Positions 31,405 to 34,345 of a stretch of 34,345 bases of DNA are shown here, one piece after another. The first letter of the stretch is position 1. Every line of letters begins with the position of its first letter. Origin of the DNA: CAZWVI01 sp964637165 (GTDB lineage: Bacteria; Planctomycetota; UBA1135). A program made the translations under genes and the position numbers. The stretch lies in NCBI GenBank assembly GCA_964637165.1, contig CAZWVI010000022.1:1-34345 (forward strand), given 5' to 3'. The notes beneath the pieces are model-generated. The model searched no databases and was not told the origin of the DNA. It saw nothing but the letters and a program-made list of their open reading frames with translations.

Positions 31405-31956
31405 ATGGCACGTTTAGCAGCACATTACAAGGAAAAAGTAATTCCTCAGTTGACTGAGAAGTTCGGGTTGTCCAACCCGATGCAAACTCCTCGGATTGAC
31501 AAAATTGTCGTAAGCATGGGGGTTGGCAAAGCCATGGATACCCGCTCACGCATCGACGCAGCGGTGAAGGACATGGCGATTATTACTGGTCAAAAGCCAG
31601 TGGTTCGTAATTCCAAAAAATCTGTTGCAAACTTCCGACTTCGCGAAGGTAGCCCAATCGGTTGCATGGTTACGTTGCGTGGCGAGCGCATGTATGAATT
31701 CCTGGACCGTTTGGTTTCAGTAGTTCTACCTCGTGTTCGTGACTTCCGCGGTGTTGGAACCAAGTTTGACGGCCAAGGCAATTACAGCCTCGGACTCACT
31801 GAGCAAACTCTTTTCCCTGAAATTGACCTTGACCGGGTTGAATTCACTCAGGGAATGAACGTCACAATAGTGACTAGTGCGCGCACCGATGATGAAGGTC
31901 GCGCTCTTCTAGATGGATTCGGATTCCCGTTCCGTCGACCAGGAGGAAATAAGTAA
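31405..31956 (+). CDS. rplE: 50S ribosomal protein L5
   Basis: The 183-residue L5 has PRIDKIVVSMGVGKA, the GQKPVVRNSKKSVANFRLREG segment, and LPRVRDFRGVGTKFDGQGNYSLGLTEQ with FPEIDLD. L5 binds 5S rRNA in the central protuberance. Family length is about 180. Its stop shares one base with the rpsN start (TAATG). Confidence 0.97.
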   Translation: MARLAAHYKEKVIPQLTEKFGLSNPMQTPRIDKIVVSMGVGKAMDTRSRIDAAVKDMAIITGQKPVVRNSKKSVANFRLREGSPIGCMVTLRGERMYEFLDRLVSVVLPRVRDFRGVGTKFDGQGNYSLGLTEQTLFPEIDLDRVEFTQGMNVTIVTSARTDDEGRALLDGFGFPFRRPGGNK

Positions 31957-32261
31957 TGGCTAAGACCAGCGCTAAATACCGTAACAAGAAGCGAATCAAG
32001 CTTGTAGCCAAGCATGCCGAAAAGCGTGCCGAGTTGATTAAAGTGATTAAAGATCCTGAATCATCACTTGAAGATAAAGCTGCCGCTTACAAGAAAATTC
32101 ACAACATGCCGCGCGACGCTAGTTCGGTGCGGATTCACAACCGTTGTGCCATTACTGGACGCCCAAAGGGCTATTACCGCAAGTTCGGTATTTCCCGATT
32201 GGTGTTCCGTCGCCTAGCTCACGCTGGCGAACTCCCAGGTGTCCGAAAAGCCAGCTGGTAA
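31956..32261 (+). CDS. rpsN: 30S ribosomal protein S14, zinc-free form
   Basis: The 101-residue S14 is the long type without zinc cysteines: basic helical N-terminus, an insert with DPESSLEDKAAAYKKIHNMPRDAS, then NRCAITGRPKGYYRKFGISR and RRLAHAGELPGVRKASW. Only one Cys remains. AGGAGG precedes it within rplE. In this genome S14 is zinc-free while L33 keeps its zinc ribbon. Confidence 0.97.
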   Translation: MAKTSAKYRNKKRIKLVAKHAEKRAELIKVIKDPESSLEDKAAAYKKIHNMPRDASSVRIHNRCAITGRPKGYYRKFGISRLVFRRLAHAGELPGVRKASW

Positions 32262-32273
32262 GGAGAATAAATC

Positions 32274-32675
32274 ATGACTATGTCAGACCCAATTGCCGAC
32301 ATGCTTACCCGGATTCGTAATGGAATCATGGTTCGCCGTCAGTCTGTAGAAATGCCATCTTCGCGCGCTAAGTCAAATTTAGCTTTAGTGCTCAAGGAAG
32401 GTGGCTACATCAAAGATGTTGAAGCGCTCACCGATGAACGTGGATTTGGAGTATTGCGCTTGCATCTTAAATACGACCTAGATGGAGTTAACGCCATTAC
32501 GGAACTAACTCGAATTTCATCTCCTGGCTGTCGCGTTTACGCCGGCTCCGACGATATTCCAGTAGTTCGTAGAGGGCTAGGAACTACCATCGTGTCAACT
32601 TCTCAAGGAATCATGAACGACCGTAAGGCGCGTGAACTTGGGATTGGTGGCGAAATCCTTTGCACTGTTTTCTAA
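32274..32675 (+). CDS. rpsH: 30S ribosomal protein S8
   Basis: The 133-residue S8 reads SDPIADMLTRIRNG at its start and has the C-terminal signature RRGLGTTIVSTSQGIMNDRKARELGIGGEILCTVF. S8 binds the central domain of 16S rRNA and represses the spc operon in E. coli. AAGGAG lies 8 nt before ATG 32274, which supports that start over ATG 32280. Confidence 0.97.
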   Translation: MTMSDPIADMLTRIRNGIMVRRQSVEMPSSRAKSNLALVLKEGGYIKDVEALTDERGFGVLRLHLKYDLDGVNAITELTRISSPGCRVYAGSDDIPVVRRGLGTTIVSTSQGIMNDRKARELGIGGEILCTVF

Positions 32676-32687
32676 GAGGATTTAATT

Positions 32688-33230
32688 ATGTCAAGAATCG
32701 GAAATTCCCCCGTCGCCATACCATCTGGAGTAACTGTTGAAGTTGCTACCAATGAGGTCAAGGTAAAGGGTCCAAAAGGGGAGCTTAGCTTTCCTTTATT
32801 CCCAGAAATTGCAGTTGCAGTTGAGGACTCAGTTGTAACTGTGAGTCGTACTGGTGCAGGTGCACCGCGCCAAGCAGCGGCCTTCCACGGTTTGGTACGC
32901 GCCAACATTGCCAACATGGTTGAAGGCGTTACTAACGGCTACCAAAAAACCCTTGAGATTCACGGAGTTGGTTGGAACGCCAAGCCTGCAGGGCAGGGCA
33001 TTGAAATGCAAATTGGTTTCTGCCACACCGTCAAATGTGACCCACCAGCTGGAGTCACCGTTACCCTGAATTCCCCAACCCAAATCTTGGTTGAAGGCTT
33101 TGATAAGCAAGCCGTTGGGCAGTTCGCCGCAAACATTCGCCGAGTGCGTCCGCCAGAACCTTACAAAGGTAAAGGCATTCGTTACCAAGGTGAAGTTGTC
33201 CGTCGTAAGGCCGGTAAAGCCCTTGCTTGA
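32688..33230 (+). CDS. rplF: 50S ribosomal protein L6
   Basis: The 180-residue L6 has MSRIGNSPVAIPSGV, two repeated domains, the middle with RANIANMVEGVTNGYQKTLEIHGVGWNA, and the C-terminal RRVRPPEPYKGKGIRYQGEVVRRKAGKA signature. It lies by the sarcin-ricin loop. AGAGGAT gives a Shine-Dalgarno. Confidence 0.97.
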   Translation: MSRIGNSPVAIPSGVTVEVATNEVKVKGPKGELSFPLFPEIAVAVEDSVVTVSRTGAGAPRQAAAFHGLVRANIANMVEGVTNGYQKTLEIHGVGWNAKPAGQGIEMQIGFCHTVKCDPPAGVTVTLNSPTQILVEGFDKQAVGQFAANIRRVRPPEPYKGKGIRYQGEVVRRKAGKALA

Positions 33231-33235
33231 TTGTC

Positions 33236-33610
33236 ATGGATTACAAACAACAAAAGCGTAAGTGGAAGGTTCGGGATCGCAAGTCAATGGGCGTGCGTCG
33301 CCGCTTGAATGTTGGCGGTGACCGTCCACGTCTTTCCGTCTTCCGGAGTTCAAAGCACATTTCTGTGCAACTTATCGACGACCTTAAGGGCGTTACTCTG
33401 GTTGCTGCAAGCGACATGGAGTCAGGCCTTTCAGAGCTAATAGCCGGTAAGACTAAATCTGAGCGGGCTGCAGTTGTCGGAGCGACAATTGCTGAACGCG
33501 CCAAGGAGGCCGGTGTTTCAGAAGTCAAATTCGACCGCGGTCGTTTCCTTTTTCACGGGCGAGTTAAAGCACTTGCCGAAGCTGCTCGCGAGGGTGGCCT
33601 AAAGTTCTAA
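33236..33610 (+). CDS. rplR: 50S ribosomal protein L18
   Basis: The 124-residue L18 starts MDYKQQKRKWKVRDRKSMGVRRRL and has RPRLSVFRSSKHISVQLIDD, AAVVGATIAERAKEAGVSEVKFDRGRFLFHGRVKALAEAAREGGL. It binds 5S rRNA. ATG 33236 is preferred; a TTG at 33227 overlapping the rplF stop would add three residues. rpsE follows after 4 nt. Confidence 0.96.
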   Translation: MDYKQQKRKWKVRDRKSMGVRRRLNVGGDRPRLSVFRSSKHISVQLIDDLKGVTLVAASDMESGLSELIAGKTKSERAAVVGATIAERAKEAGVSEVKFDRGRFLFHGRVKALAEAAREGGLKF

Positions 33611-33614
33611 TCAG

Positions 33615-34133
33615 ATGGGTAAAAGTAGAGATAAAATCGAATACCTTGACCGCAATGAAGCTGAGAAGCTTGGCGAGTTAAAGGAAGAGCGTCTGAAAGT
33701 TAATCGGACAGCCAAGGTGGTAAAGGGTGGACGTCGTTTCGCCTTTTCATCTTTGACCATTGTTGGCAACCAAGATGGTGTTGTTGGTTATGGTTTTGGC
33801 AAAGCTAAAGAAATTCCAGCTGCGATGCAGAAGGCTTTCAAGGACGGCCGCAAGCACCTCGTGCGAGTGCAACGCCTTGAAACTAGTATCCCTCACGAGA
33901 TTGAGGGTACCTTTTGCGCATCACGAGTTCGTTTGATTCCAGCTTCACCTGGTACCGGCATCATTGCTGGTGGAACAGTGCGCGCGGTACTCGAGCTTGC
34001 TGGCGTAAAAGACATTCTTACCAAGTCTTACGGCTCAACCAACCCAATCAACCTGGCAAAAGCCACAATTGATGGTCTGGCCCGTCTTCGTTCTAAAGAA
34101 GAATTGGCCGACCTTCGCGGAGTTGAAATCTAA
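33615..34133 (+). CDS. rpsE: 30S ribosomal protein S5
   Basis: The 172-residue S5 shows LKVNRTAKVVKGGRRFAFSSLTIVGNQDG, GYGFGKAKEIPAAMQKAF and the C-terminal GTGIIAGGTVRAVLELAGVKDILTKSYGS. It borders the mRNA entry and takes part in fidelity. Its stop overlaps the rplO ATG (TAATG), so rpmD (L30), which usually lies between them, is absent at this place. Confidence 0.97.
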   Translation: MGKSRDKIEYLDRNEAEKLGELKEERLKVNRTAKVVKGGRRFAFSSLTIVGNQDGVVGYGFGKAKEIPAAMQKAFKDGRKHLVRVQRLETSIPHEIEGTFCASRVRLIPASPGTGIIAGGTVRAVLELAGVKDILTKSYGSTNPINLAKATIDGLARLRSKEELADLRGVEI

Positions 34134-34345
34134 TGCAAATTCACGACGTAACTGCAAAGGGAGTTAAATACCCAAACCGTAAACGGGTTGGACGTGGTCC
34201 TGGTTCTGGAACTGGCAAAACTGCTGGTCGTGGCCATAAGGGACAACGCTCTCGTTCTGGTGACAATCCTCGAATCGGCTTTGAAGGTGGCCAAATGCCT
34301 CTCTTCCGAAAAGTTCCAAAGCGAGGATTTACCAATGCTCGTTTT
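34133..34345 (+). CDS. rplO: 50S ribosomal protein L15, partial (window end)
   Basis: The first 71 codons of L15 are present: MQIHDVTAKGVKYPNRKRVG, then RGPGSGTGKTAGRGHKGQRSRSG, GFEGGQMPLFRKVPKRGF and NARF at the window edge. This matches the glycine- and arginine-rich N-terminal half of L15. The start overlaps the rpsE stop. The rest lies outside the window. Confidence 0.95.
   Translation, partial: MQIHDVTAKGVKYPNRKRVGRGPGSGTGKTAGRGHKGQRSRSGDNPRIGFEGGQMPLFRKVPKRGFTNARF

Overview
The window is a bacterial chromosome segment carrying a nearly continuous run of translation and transcription genes. Several features point to Planctomycetota or a close PVC relative, but this is inference from protein character without a database search. 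They are a SecE with an extra N-terminal membrane segment, a NusG with a short acidic insertion, an organelle-type EF-G, an HU with an Ala/Pro/Ser tail, a missing rpmD, and frequent absence of Shine-Dalgarno sites at operon-leading genes.

Left part (1-8320): a TPR-like lipoprotein gene overlaps a D-aminoacyl-tRNA deacylase gene (dtd) that is intact except for one in-frame TAA. An HU-family gene follows with its own promoter. On the minus strand lie cystathionine beta-synthase and a cystathionine gamma-lyase/synthase, a transsulfuration pair. Divergent from them runs a tight plus-strand set: a MutS2-like ATPase lacking the Smr nuclease domain, a stand-alone receiver protein and chorismate synthase.

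Middle part (8355-21864): a good promoter precedes tRNA-Thr(TGT), tRNA-Tyr(GTA), tRNA-Gly(TCC), tRNA-Thr(GGT), tuf, rpmG, secE, nusG, rplK, rplA, rplJ, rplL, rpoB and rpoC. This is the classical tufB/rpoBC order. A terminator-like hairpin sits after the first tRNA, and other hairpins lie between tuf and rpmG, nusG and rplK, and rplL and rpoB.

Right part (21875-34345): a promoter overlaps a hairpin and drives rpsL-rpsG, which end at a strong intrinsic terminator. A two-gene unit follows, encoding a Tsr3-like (DUF367) protein and an EF-G-family GTPase. A further promoter then starts the S10-spc cluster: rpsJ, rplC, rplD, rplW, rplB, rpsS, rplV, rpsC, rplP, rpmC, rpsQ, rplN, rplX, rplE, rpsN, rpsH, rplF, rplR, rpsE and rplO (cut by the window end).

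The most unusual items are the Tsr3-like gene coupled to an EF-G gene (Tsr3 is an rRNA aminocarboxypropyl transferase known mainly from Eukarya and Archaea), the interrupted dtd, L16 with an insertion of about 31 residues, S12 with Arg at position 88, MutS2 without Smr, and a repeated promoter design with a 16-nt spacer. No stretch longer than 300 bases lacks a gene, and no CRISPR array, insertion sequence or phage gene was seen.
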